This document shows, piece by piece, positions 9,897-16,736 of a DNA stretch of 32,773 bases. Numbering within the stretch: the first letter of the stretch is position 1; each line of letters starts with the position of its first letter. The stretch comes from Gammaproteobacteria bacterium (GTDB lineage Bacteria; Pseudomonadota; Gammaproteobacteria; UBA9214), in contig CP070821.1 in the NCBI GenBank assembly GCA_020344335.1, forward strand, positions 2,483,139-2,515,911, in the 5' to 3' direction. A program made the position numbers and the translations under genes. The notes beneath the pieces are model-generated. The model worked only from the letters and a program-made list of their open reading frames with translations. It ran no database searches and had not been told where the DNA came from.

Positions 9897-10808
9897 ATGC
9901 TGTCCCGCCCTCTTCAAATATCGGGCCTGTCCATATTTCTCTGCCTTATCGCAATCGTAACAGAAGCGGCAGATACGACCCCCTTTGCTGACATCCATCT
10001 GCACTACAACTGGAGCCAGGTGCAAAACGTCACCCCGGAGCAGGCCGTGCAACGCCTCAGGGACAATCATGTGGTACTGGCATCCGTCTCCAGCAGCCCG
10101 CCAGAACTGGCACTGGAGCTTGCACGACACGGCAATGACATGATCATTCCGTTTTTCCAGCCCTACCTGGATGCCGAGGGCCGTCATTTCTGGTTTCGTG
10201 ACCAACGGGTCTTGCCAAGGACACGTGCGGCCCTCCAGAGCGGTCTCTACAAGGGTATCGGAGAAATACATCTGATTCCCGGAATTGGCGCCAGCCCCCG
10301 GAACGAAAATGTCATCGGCCTGTTGCGACTGGCCAGGGAATTCGACGTACCCGTGCTGATTCATACCGAAGCCTCAAGCCATCTGTATTTTCAGCCTGTC
10401 TGCCAGGGGAATCCTCAAGTCCGTTTCCTCTGGGCCCATGCAGGCGGACTGTTAACCCCTGAACAGGTTGGCCAGTTGCTGGATAGCTGCTCCAATGTCT
10501 GGGTAGATCTATCCGCGCGGGACGACTTGCGGTACATACAAACCCCTATCGTGGACGAGAACGGTCACCTGCTGGCCGACTGGGTAAAGTTACTGGAGCG
10601 CTACCCTGATCGTTTCATGGTGGGCTCTGACCCTGTCTGGCCTATCGAAGACAGGAATTCATGGCATACCGATGACACGGGCTGGGACAAGCTGGCCGAA
10701 TACATCAACTTCCATCGCCGATGGCTTGCGGCCCTGCCCGCAGAACTGGCCCGCAAGGTTCGCCTGGAAAATGCACGGCTGTTTTTCGGCGTCACGCTCT
10801 CCAGGTAA
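9897..10808 (+). CDS. Exported amidohydrolase-family (TIM-barrel metal hydrolase) protein
   Basis: A 303-residue protein with a Sec signal peptide (hydrophobic core at about residues 9-21; likely cleavage near TEAA/D, residues 22-26), so probably periplasmic. The mature part carries a plausible amidohydrolase metal site in order: ADIHLHYNW (His34, His36), GIGEIHLI (Glu123), VLIHTEAS (His156), LWAHAGG (His181) and MVGSDPVW (Asp245). This resembles the amidohydrolase 2/TatD-like superfamily; substrate unknown. ATG 9897 has only a weak AGG upstream. No operon partner is evident. The 3' end is followed within about 40 nt by IS30-type sequence. Fold assignment is fairly sure; the reaction is not. 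Confidence 0.82.
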   Translation: MLSRPLQISGLSIFLCLIAIVTEAADTTPFADIHLHYNWSQVQNVTPEQAVQRLRDNHVVLASVSSSPPELALELARHGNDMIIPFFQPYLDAEGRHFWFRDQRVLPRTRAALQSGLYKGIGEIHLIPGIGASPRNENVIGLLRLAREFDVPVLIHTEASSHLYFQPVCQGNPQVRFLWAHAGGLLTPEQVGQLLDSCSNVWVDLSARDDLRYIQTPIVDENGHLLADWVKLLERYPDRFMVGSDPVWPIEDRNSWHTDDTGWDKLAEYINFHRRWLAALPAELARKVRLENARLFFGVTLSR

Positions 10809-10845
10809 TCCACGCACTTAAAACCGGCTTTCTGATGGCTGTCAA

Positions 10846-11165
10846 GCCCACAAACTACCGAGAGCGCTCTACAAGTTGCTCACCTGGGATCGGGGCAGCG
10901 AAATGGCGGATCACAAACGCTTTACCCTGGCGACCGACATCCAGGTGTACTTCTGCGACCCGCAAAGCCCGTGTGGTCGCGGGGCTCGAATGAAAACACC
11001 AACGGTCTTCTGAGACAGTATTTTCCAAAATGGACTGACTTGTCGGTACACTCGCAGGCAAGGCTCAATGCCGTCGCGCGTCGGCTTAATGAACGACCTC
11101 GCAAGACCCTGAATTATGAAACACCGGCAGAACGATTTAACGCGTGTGTTGCGTCGATCGGTTGA
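10846..11165 (+). pseudogene. IS30-family transposase remnant, 5' deleted and frameshifted
   Basis: Only the C-terminal third of an IS30-type DDE transposase remains. One frame (about 10846-10971) reads [19 protein letters not shown] then [12 protein letters not shown], containing the second catalytic Asp region (TWDRG). The reading then shifts: an extra GT/TG dinucleotide at 10971-10975 breaks the expected PWSRGSNEN. The next frame carries [18 protein letters not shown] (catalytic Glu region) to the stop at 11163-11165. Upstream of about 10846 the frame meets a stop (10819) and homology ends, so the N-terminal DNA-binding domain and first Asp are gone. No inverted terminal repeats could be recognised. 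The element is dead. Confidence 0.85.
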
Positions 11166-11219
11166 ACTGGCAGCCGAAAGTTGCCGTTCAGACTGAATAT
11201 AAAGGCCGATCTCGCTGGA

Positions 11220-11248
11220 TGGCAGGAAACGACCCAAAACGGTCATTC
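11220..11248. repeat. Dispersed repeat copy B
   Basis: The reverse complement begins GAATGACCG, identical over 9 nt to the start of copy D (15316). On the plus strand it shares TGGCAGGAA with copy C (12861-12891). It contains a small dyad, GACC-CAAAAC-GGTC. It lies just downstream of the IS30 remnant, so it could be insertion-sequence-associated debris. Confidence 0.35.
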
Positions 11249-11304
11249 ACCTTTCACTAAAATTTCTCACATACTAAATTCGCTTTTCCTGTTTATTTAA
11301 ATAG

Positions 11305-11403
11305 GCATAACATACATTTTTTGTGTATAAATAATTGAATTATTGGGAATGTTAACAACGTTATGCGAACCAGCGTTTGTTATTGTCTCATTCATTGGTT
11401 CGC
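11305..11403. other. Cluster of nested inverted repeats in AT-rich DNA (attC-like appearance)
   Basis: GCATAAC (11305-11311) pairs with GTTATGC (11360-11366). Inside are ACATT (11314-11318) with AATGT (11348-11352) and a near-blunt palindrome AATAATT-G-AATTATT (11330-11344). A second dyad abuts it: GCGAACCA (11365-11372) with TGGTTCGC (11396-11403). The outer arms, the 62-nt length and the GTTATGC end look like an integron attC site, but the core bases depart from the RYYYAAC/GTTRRRY consensus and no integrase is in the window. Of bases 11281-11340 only 14 of 60 are G or C. It could instead be an operator or leader structure for the next gene. Confidence 0.3.
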
Positions 11404-11451
11404 CTAATGATAGTTGGCAAGACAACGCGATGACTTTGAAGGAAGGTGAAG

Positions 11452-12525
11452 GTGTTTTACCGTTCCCGAAGCTATTGGACATGTAGCAAATGCTCGCGAC
11501 GGCATTTCTTAAAAACTGCGTCATGGGCGGCTCTTGGTTTGTGTGTCGGTCCTTTTTTGACAAGTCTCTCCTGCGCACTCGCGAGCGAAGGGAAAGACAC
11601 GACGGCGAAGGCCAAAAAGCACGCAGGATCGACCACTACAGGATTGGTTAGTGATGATCGCTATCTTAGTCATACGCTGGGAGAGGGACATCCCGAGTCA
11701 CCTGAACGATTGAAAGCCATCCTTCGACAGCTGAAGAGCTCGGGGCTGGACAAAGCCACCAAGTCCATCGCGCCATCGGTGGATCCCATCTCGTACATAC
11801 GTACCGTTCACCCCGAGGCGCATATCAACCGCATTGCAGAGCAGGCACATGATGAATCAATATGTCGTTTGGCAGTGTCTGGCGTTCTGGACGCAGTTGA
11901 TGCGGTCTGCTCCGGTGAAGTGTCGAATGCCTTCTGCGCCGTTCGTCCGCCGGGACATCACGCTTCAAATAGAGGCGAGCATGGATTCTGCTTCTACAAC
12001 AACGTCGCCATTGCCGCGCGCTACGCCCAGGAGAAATACAAGCTGGACAGAATTCTCATCGTGGATTGGGACTACCATCACGGTGACGGCACTGAATGGG
12101 CATTCTATGATGATCCAACAGTGTTGTTTTTCTCCACGCACGCTTTGTATGCCTTCCCCGGCACCGGCGCCGCGAACAAGACCGGCGAAGGGAAAGGGAA
12201 AGGCTTCAACATCAATGTACCTCTGCCGCGCGGCACCGATGACAAGAAGATTATCAGTGCTTTCACTGAGAGACTTGTTCCGGCCGCGAACCAGTTTCGA
12301 CCTGATTTGGTGTTGATTTCAGCCGGGTTCGATAGCAAAAAGGACGATTTGCTTGGTGATTTCGCTGTCACCGATGCAGGATTCGTTGAACTTACGAAGT
12401 TGGTGATGTCTATTGCCGCGGACCATTCCAGCTCACGTATCGTGTCAATACTAGAGGGCGGGTACAACACAAAGGGATTGGCTCTGGCCGTTGAGTCACA
12501 TGTTAAGACATTGCTCGGTACTTGA
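11452..12525 (+). CDS. Tat-exported histone-deacetylase-family (acetylpolyamine amidohydrolase-like) protein
   Basis: A zinc-dependent deacetylase fold of the HDAC/AcuC/APAH superfamily, 357 residues. Catalytic signatures are all present: HTLGEGHPESPERL at the N-terminus, RPPGHHA (paired His169/His170), DWDYHHGDGT (zinc ligands Asp207, His209), SAGFD (zinc ligand Asp294) and LEGGY (Tyr338). Family members remove acetyl groups from lysine, polyamines or other amides. Unusually, the N-terminus is a twin-arginine signal: SRRHFLK at about 15-21, then a hydrophobic stretch and ALA before the mature part, implying folded export to the periplasm. A CxxC (Cys11, Cys14) precedes the arginines. GTG 11452 is preferred because AAGGA sits 8 nt upstream; GTG 11446 is two codons earlier. 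It has no operon partner. Confidence 0.9.
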   Translation: MFYRSRSYWTCSKCSRRHFLKTASWAALGLCVGPFLTSLSCALASEGKDTTAKAKKHAGSTTTGLVSDDRYLSHTLGEGHPESPERLKAILRQLKSSGLDKATKSIAPSVDPISYIRTVHPEAHINRIAEQAHDESICRLAVSGVLDAVDAVCSGEVSNAFCAVRPPGHHASNRGEHGFCFYNNVAIAARYAQEKYKLDRILIVDWDYHHGDGTEWAFYDDPTVLFFSTHALYAFPGTGAANKTGEGKGKGFNINVPLPRGTDDKKIISAFTERLVPAANQFRPDLVLISAGFDSKKDDLLGDFAVTDAGFVELTKLVMSIAADHSSSRIVSILEGGYNTKGLALAVESHVKTLLGT

Positions 12526-12627
12526 TGATAGGTACGAATATACCTAGAGTTTTGCCAACAAAGCGTTGTACAGCGATGCGGTGAACCGAGCGCATGAACG
12601 CAAACGTCATGAGCAATAAGTACATCC

Positions 12628-12804
12628 TCAGAATAGCTGCACTTGCTCGATTTCCAGAGTTGGAAATTGAGCAAGTACGATTTGAGCAATTGAAAGCTTC
12701 AAGGCCTCGACTTCCTGTCGGCTCTTGAGGTGATAAACACCACTGGCAGCGGAAACCAGCACCAGCAGAATCAGGAGAATCGTTGTTGTAACTCGTGTAC
12801 TCAT
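12628..12804 (-). CDS. Doubtful small single-pass membrane ORF
   Basis: A possible 58-residue product begins MSTRVTTTILLILLVLVSAA, a convincing membrane or signal segment. It is followed by a short polar, weakly helical tail ending in EIEQVQLF. The frame is open 7 codons further up (ATG 12825). No Shine-Dalgarno precedes either start, and the last dozen codons are built from the arm of a perfect-looking hairpin, so the ORF may be fortuitous or the truncated end of a longer gene. No family is recognised. Confidence 0.25.
   Translation of the reverse strand: MSTRVTTTILLILLVLVSAASGVYHLKSRQEVEALKLSIAQIVLAQFPTLEIEQVQLF
12641..12676. repeat. 16-bp inverted repeat with 4-nt loop
   Basis: ACTTGCTCGATTTCCA pairs with TGGAAATTGAGCAAGT around the loop GAGT. 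15 of 16 positions are Watson-Crick and one is a G-T wobble. No T-run follows on either strand, so a simple intrinsic terminator is unlikely. TGAGCAA, part of the right arm, recurs at 12682-12688 and 12610-12616. Confidence 0.7.
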
Positions 12805-12860
12805 CGAATCAGCATAGCATGGCATCTGATCAGGATTAGGCGGCTGATTACCGTCTTGCT

Positions 12861-12891
12861 GAATGAGTGGTTCTGGCAGGAAGTCGACATT
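12861..12891. repeat. Dispersed repeat copy C
   Basis: The 31 bases starting GAATGAGTGGTTCTGGC match copy D (15316-15346) at 26 of 31 positions without gaps. The two copies lie in the same orientation on either side of the acyltransferase gene. Confidence 0.55.
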
Positions 12892-13161
12892 TAGCAGTCT
12901 CTAATAATAACAATCACTTAACGGAAACTAGCAACCCAAAGCAGGCGTTCAGCGTAACTAACTGAATGTCTTGAATGTACTAAAAGTGGTCATTTAAATT
13001 TAGGTAACCATTCCCGGCCTCTATCAAGTTCGACCAATTGATAGCCGATATATCTAGATGGAATCTTTGCAGGATTTGGTTCGGTGTGTTGTTTTTCCAG
13101 GGATTGTGAGGCGCAACATATGCTATATACCACGAGGATTCCGAATAATCTGTTGGGATAA

Positions 13162-15198
13162 ATGCATATGTCCCTAGACTCCAGAGTATACAGACCTGAT
13201 ATTGATGGCCTAAGGGCTATAGCCGTTTTATCCGTTGTCCTCTTCCACACAAACCCGGGTTTTTTACCAGGTGGGTTCGTAGGTGTTGACGTTTTCTTTG
13301 TGATTTCAGGTTATTTAATAACCCGCAACATCCACAATGAGATCAAAGCTGGAAGATTTACCTATTCTAACTTCTATGTGAGAAGAATCCGTAGACTTTT
13401 CCCTGCGCTGTTCTTTACGCTAACTGTTACATCGATATTGGGTTTCCTTCTACTATCGCCGAATCATCTCGAGCGACTGGGTCAATCCACTGTTTACGCA
13501 GCGGCAGCACTTTCAAATTTTTATTTCTGGAGTGAAACAGGTTATTTTGATATATCAAGCAGCTATAAACCGCTGCTGCATTTCTGGTCACTGGCAGTTG
13601 AAGAACAGTTCTACCTCATCTGGCCTGCGTTTTTACTCGGTCTTTTCTGCATAAGAAAACTATGGGTCGTAATTGGTGTGCTGTGCCTGCTTGGCATCTC
13701 TTCCCTAATGCTTGGCGTACACTGGATGGCCATTGATCAGGATGTCGTATTCTACCTAATGCCATTCCGGATATTCGAATTCACTTTTGGTGCCATCTGT
13801 GTTTGGCTGAGAAACCTCCCCGATAGATTGAATGCTGTTAGCGAAGTCATTCTTGTCTTCGGGCTTGGAGCAATAGTTTACTCGAGTTTCACCTACAACG
13901 AGATGACCATCTTTCCCGTGCCCGGTGCTTTGCTTCCGTGTTTGGGTGCTGCAATGGTGATCTATGCAGGCCATGCAAAATACAGCGGACTTGTCCTGAG
14001 AAACAGATTGGTAGTGGGCATAGGGCTGATATCCTATTCACTGTATCTTATACATTGGCCAATGCTTGTTTACTACAAATACTTGAACTTCAATTCGATT
14101 AACATGACCGAACAGATTGGATTGATTATTGCTGCCTTGCTGATGGCAGCATTGATGTACGAGTATATTGAGAAGCCTTTCCGTTACAAGCCACGCGCGC
14201 GCCACCAGCTAGAACCTGCAAGACTCGGGTTCAGATGCGCAACTCTGATGGCATTGATTGTACTTCCAGCCGCACACGCATGGGCCAATCTCGGGTGGGG
14301 TTGGCGAATTAGCGACGATAATCACGCCATTCTGGAACAGACCAGGATGGACAATCACAGCGACTGTGCTGACCACGGCGCAAACAAGAAATTCGGGTAT
14401 AGCTGCCAATTTGGTGCCAAGGCAGAGAAACAGAACGAAATCAGTTTCGTGCTGCTTGGTGATAGTCATTCAAAGCATTGGGTTCCAGGATTGAATAACT
14501 TGTTTTTGGATAACGGGGTTTCTGCCATCCATCTTGGCAGAGGTGGTGTTTTGCCATTCGTGGGTGGAGCGACATACGATAACCCAAAATTGAAGGTACC
14601 TATGCTTGATGGCAATAGAAATATACAGAATTATATAGAAGAAAAACGACCAAAAGTTGTGGCACTATCTGCTAGATGGGCGCTATATACTAATAAGGAT
14701 TTTCAGCATATCGACCATGGGGGGATGCGTTTCTTCACTTATGGTCAATACAGTGCGATAGACTCGAAAACATCTCTCATAGCTTTAGAGCAAGCCCTTA
14801 GCGACACAATAAGTCGATACAGATCTTTAGGTATACACACTGTATTGCTTGGGCAGGTGCCACCTCTAGGAGGCAGCCTAAAGGATTGTCTAACTCGTCC
14901 GGGCTACCTTAAAACAAATAATAGCATTGTTAATTGTCGAGTATATTCCAAGCATGAATCTCTTGAGCGGATTCGATCGACTAATCTATTGCTTCTTAGT
15001 ATGAAGAATAGGTTCGGATCTTCAGTGTCGGTGTTCCTGCCATCTGAATGGTTATGCAACTCCAGTGAGTATTGCGATCTATTTTCGGATAATGACATCC
15101 TTTACACGGATGATAATCATCTAAGCTATCATGGTTCTATCTCTCTGGTTAATAAACACCTGAGTCAACTAGTAGAAATCGCAAATGGAGGTGTTTGA
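13162..15198 (+). CDS. OafA/YrhL-type membrane acyltransferase with C-terminal SGNH domain
   Basis: Acyltransferase-3 family protein of 678 residues, expected to O-acetylate (or otherwise acylate) a cell-surface polysaccharide such as O-antigen. The N-terminal 350 residues or so are multi-spanning and start with YRPDIDGLRAIAVLSVVLFH (catalytic-type His). GGFVGVDVFFVISGYLI and HFWSLAVEEQFYLIWP follow, all family signatures. From about residue 420 an extracytoplasmic SGNH-hydrolase-like domain carries GDSH (Asp434, Ser435, His436) and, near the end, DDNH (Asp650, His653), a complete catalytic pair. ATG 13162 or ATG 13168 may start translation; GGGA at 13155-13158 spaces better to the second. 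Base composition is visibly lower in GC than the nuo genes (24 of 60 G+C in 13321-13380 against 34 of 60 in 27121-27180), suggesting acquisition. Confidence 0.95.
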   Translation: MHMSLDSRVYRPDIDGLRAIAVLSVVLFHTNPGFLPGGFVGVDVFFVISGYLITRNIHNEIKAGRFTYSNFYVRRIRRLFPALFFTLTVTSILGFLLLSPNHLERLGQSTVYAAAALSNFYFWSETGYFDISSSYKPLLHFWSLAVEEQFYLIWPAFLLGLFCIRKLWVVIGVLCLLGISSLMLGVHWMAIDQDVVFYLMPFRIFEFTFGAICVWLRNLPDRLNAVSEVILVFGLGAIVYSSFTYNEMTIFPVPGALLPCLGAAMVIYAGHAKYSGLVLRNRLVVGIGLISYSLYLIHWPMLVYYKYLNFNSINMTEQIGLIIAALLMAALMYEYIEKPFRYKPRARHQLEPARLGFRCATLMALIVLPAAHAWANLGWGWRISDDNHAILEQTRMDNHSDCADHGANKKFGYSCQFGAKAEKQNEISFVLLGDSHSKHWVPGLNNLFLDNGVSAIHLGRGGVLPFVGGATYDNPKLKVPMLDGNRNIQNYIEEKRPKVVALSARWALYTNKDFQHIDHGGMRFFTYGQYSAIDSKTSLIALEQALSDTISRYRSLGIHTVLLGQVPPLGGSLKDCLTRPGYLKTNNSIVNCRVYSKHESLERIRSTNLLLLSMKNRFGSSVSVFLPSEWLCNSSEYCDLFSDNDILYTDDNHLSYHGSISLVNKHLSQLVEIANGGV

Positions 15199-15314
15199 CC
15201 ATAAATATGCCATACCTGTTTGAGTTATATAGTCAACCGATGAACCGAATGCTTGTCATAGGCTGACCGGGAATGATCGATTTTGCTGCTTCCCGAACAT
15301 TTGCTGGGATTTTG

Positions 15315-15348
15315 CGAATGACCGGTTCTGGCCGGAAATGGACATTCG
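15315..15348. repeat. Dispersed repeat copy D, itself a dyad
   Basis: CGAATG (15315-15320) pairs with CATTCG (15343-15348), and CCGG motifs sit inside. Bases 15316-15346 match copy C at 26 of 31 positions. A 9-nt inverted partner, GTCATTCGC, lies at 15411-15419 and complements GCGAATGAC at 15314-15322. The rest of the 232-nt gap after the acyltransferase shows no gene. Confidence 0.55.
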
Positions 15349-15430
15349 GATGAATCCCGTTCTAATGTCGACTCTCTGAATAAATTCCGGTTAGCCGGTT
15401 GGATTCTGCAGTCATTCGCTCGATTGCCGC

Positions 15431-15703
15431 TTATCCAAGCCCCAGGTCCTCCTCTTCAGAGCCGGTTACCCGTTGCTCGTTTTTTCTAGCAGCCTCGATT
15501 GCCAGTACCAGTTCCGCGTGCTGTGGCTCCTCCTGGCCGAAATGCAGGTAGTTCTCCGCCGCTTCGCGGATCTTTTCGAGATCCTGCAGGCGCTGATACT
15601 GGTACAGCAGGGTTTTGGCAACATGGTGTTCGTCTGCGCCGGACGCACGCATGGCCTCGACGGCCACGATGGCGGTCTCCAGTTCGTTGTCTGTCGGTTT
15701 CAT
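15431..15703 (-). CDS. Small conserved-looking cytoplasmic protein of unknown function
   Basis: A 90-residue, acidic, probably all-helical protein (MKPTDNELETAIVAVEAMR..., ending EEEDLGLG) without signal peptide or membrane segment. The helices around LLYQYQRLQDLEKIREAAENYL look like a TPR-like or helical-hairpin unit. ATG 15703 is supported by GGAG 8 nt upstream on the minus strand, although the frame is open 22 codons further. It has the GC-rich composition of the housekeeping genes, so it probably belongs to the native tpiA side, not the insert. It diverges from tpiA. No function can be assigned. Confidence 0.75.
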   Translation of the reverse strand: MKPTDNELETAIVAVEAMRASGADEHHVAKTLLYQYQRLQDLEKIREAAENYLHFGQEEPQHAELVLAIEAARKNEQRVTGSEEEDLGLG

Positions 15704-15946
15704 CTGGTATGCTCCGTCAGCTCGTTTTCTTTCTGCCTGCCCCGAGTATAACCAAGGGTTCCCGGTCAAGACCCCGACAAAAACCCGATCAGGGCCCCGC
15801 AGATGATCCGGACTGGACGCGGCATCCCCGCGGGGGTGGGCCAGGTTTCGCAGATTAGTGTCAATTATTCAGGTAGTTCCCTGTGTTAATTGATTTTTCC
15901 AGGCTGGATGGCTAAGCTACGCGGCTCGCTTACGAAGGAGTATGTG

Positions 15947-16702
15947 ATGCGACAGCCACTGGTCGCCGGAAACTGGAAAATGAATGGCTCGCTCGACAGC
16001 GTGACTGCGCTGATCGAGGGTATCCAGGCCGGCCTGGATACCGTCAGCACCGCCGAGATGGCCGTTTGTCCGCCTTTTGTGTACATCCCCCGGGTCGCGG
16101 GCCTGCTCGAGGGCAGCGGTATTTCCCTCGGTGCCCAGGATGTCAATGACCAGGAAAGCGGTGCCCATACCGGCGAAGTCGCGCCCGGCATGCTGACGGA
16201 TATCGGTTGCCGGTATGTCATTGTCGGTCATTCCGAACGCCGCAGTATCTACGGCGAGAGCGATGAATTCACCGCGCGCAAGTTTGCCGCGGCCCGCAAG
16301 GCGGGACTGGTGCCGATCCTGTGCGTGGGTGAAACCCTGGAAGAACGCGAGGAAGGTGTGACCGAACAGGTGGTGGCACGGCAGCTGGATGCAGTTATCG
16401 ACCTGGAAGGCATCGGTGCAATCGGGGAGTGCGTGATTGCCTATGAACCGGTCTGGGCGATCGGTACCGGCAAGACGGCAACCCCGGACCAGGCGCAGGA
16501 AGTACATGCCTTCATCCGCGGCAAGCTGGCGACACTGGACACCGATGTGGCGGACAAGGTGCGTATCCTCTATGGTGGCAGCATGAACCCGGGTAACGCC
16601 GCCGACCTCCTGGCCATGGCAGACATCGACGGGGGGCTGATTGGCGGTGCCTCACTGAAGCCGGAGGATTTTCTTGATATTGGCCGGGCCGGGAACGCCT
16701 GA
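15947..16702 (+). CDS. tpiA: Triosephosphate isomerase
   Basis: TpiA interconverts dihydroxyacetone phosphate and glyceraldehyde-3-phosphate in glycolysis and gluconeogenesis. The 251-residue TIM barrel starts MRQPLVAGNWKMNG with substrate Lys11. It has the electrophile His95 in VGHSERR and the catalytic base Glu167 in AYEPVWAIGTGK, the flexible loop 6. It ends with YGGSMNPGNA and GGLIGGASL, the phosphate-binding loops. ATG 15947 is chosen because AAGGAG lies 6 nt upstream and it gives the correct N-terminus; the frame extends 19 codons further upstream. A weak promoter-like pair (TTGATT at 15890, TAAGCT at 15913, 17-nt gap) precedes it. secG follows 34 nt downstream, the usual pairing. Confidence 0.99.
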   Translation: MRQPLVAGNWKMNGSLDSVTALIEGIQAGLDTVSTAEMAVCPPFVYIPRVAGLLEGSGISLGAQDVNDQESGAHTGEVAPGMLTDIGCRYVIVGHSERRSIYGESDEFTARKFAAARKAGLVPILCVGETLEEREEGVTEQVVARQLDAVIDLEGIGAIGECVIAYEPVWAIGTGKTATPDQAQEVHAFIRGKLATLDTDVADKVRILYGGSMNPGNAADLLAMADIDGGLIGGASLKPEDFLDIGRAGNA

Positions 16703-16736
16703 CAGGCCGTAAATTTTTACACGAATTGGTAATACT

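Larger units (their letters stand above)
12526..13161. other. 636-nt gap without a secure gene
   Basis: Between the deacetylase and the acyltransferase. It contains a strong 36-nt hairpin (12641-12676), three TGAGCAA-type repeats, one doubtful minus-strand membrane ORF (12628-12804), dispersed repeat copy C (12861-12891) and otherwise AT-rich sequence with no recognisable gene. The bases at about 12553-12571 (GCCAACAAAGCGTTG) look like the left half of an integron attC site, but no matching right half is seen. Confidence 0.6.

Noticed and set aside
12553-12620. GCCAACAAAGCGTTG after the deacetylase, like the left end of an integron attC
   Set aside because: The complementary right half (CAACGC...GTTGGC type) is not found in the following 70 nt and no integrase is present; kept only as a side note to the upstream dyad.
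12990-13250. Minus-strand 86-codon frame with a lipoprotein-like stretch (FGILVVYSICC) and a tidy C-terminus
   Set aside because: It has no usable start near the hydrophobic stretch and its ATG lies inside the acyltransferase gene; no ribosome-binding site. It may be a gene remnant but cannot be supported.
9739-15430. Possible defence or phage island
   Set aside because: No nuclease, helicase, methylase, toxin, integrase, phage structural gene or CRISPR-type spaced repeats could be recognised in the segment.
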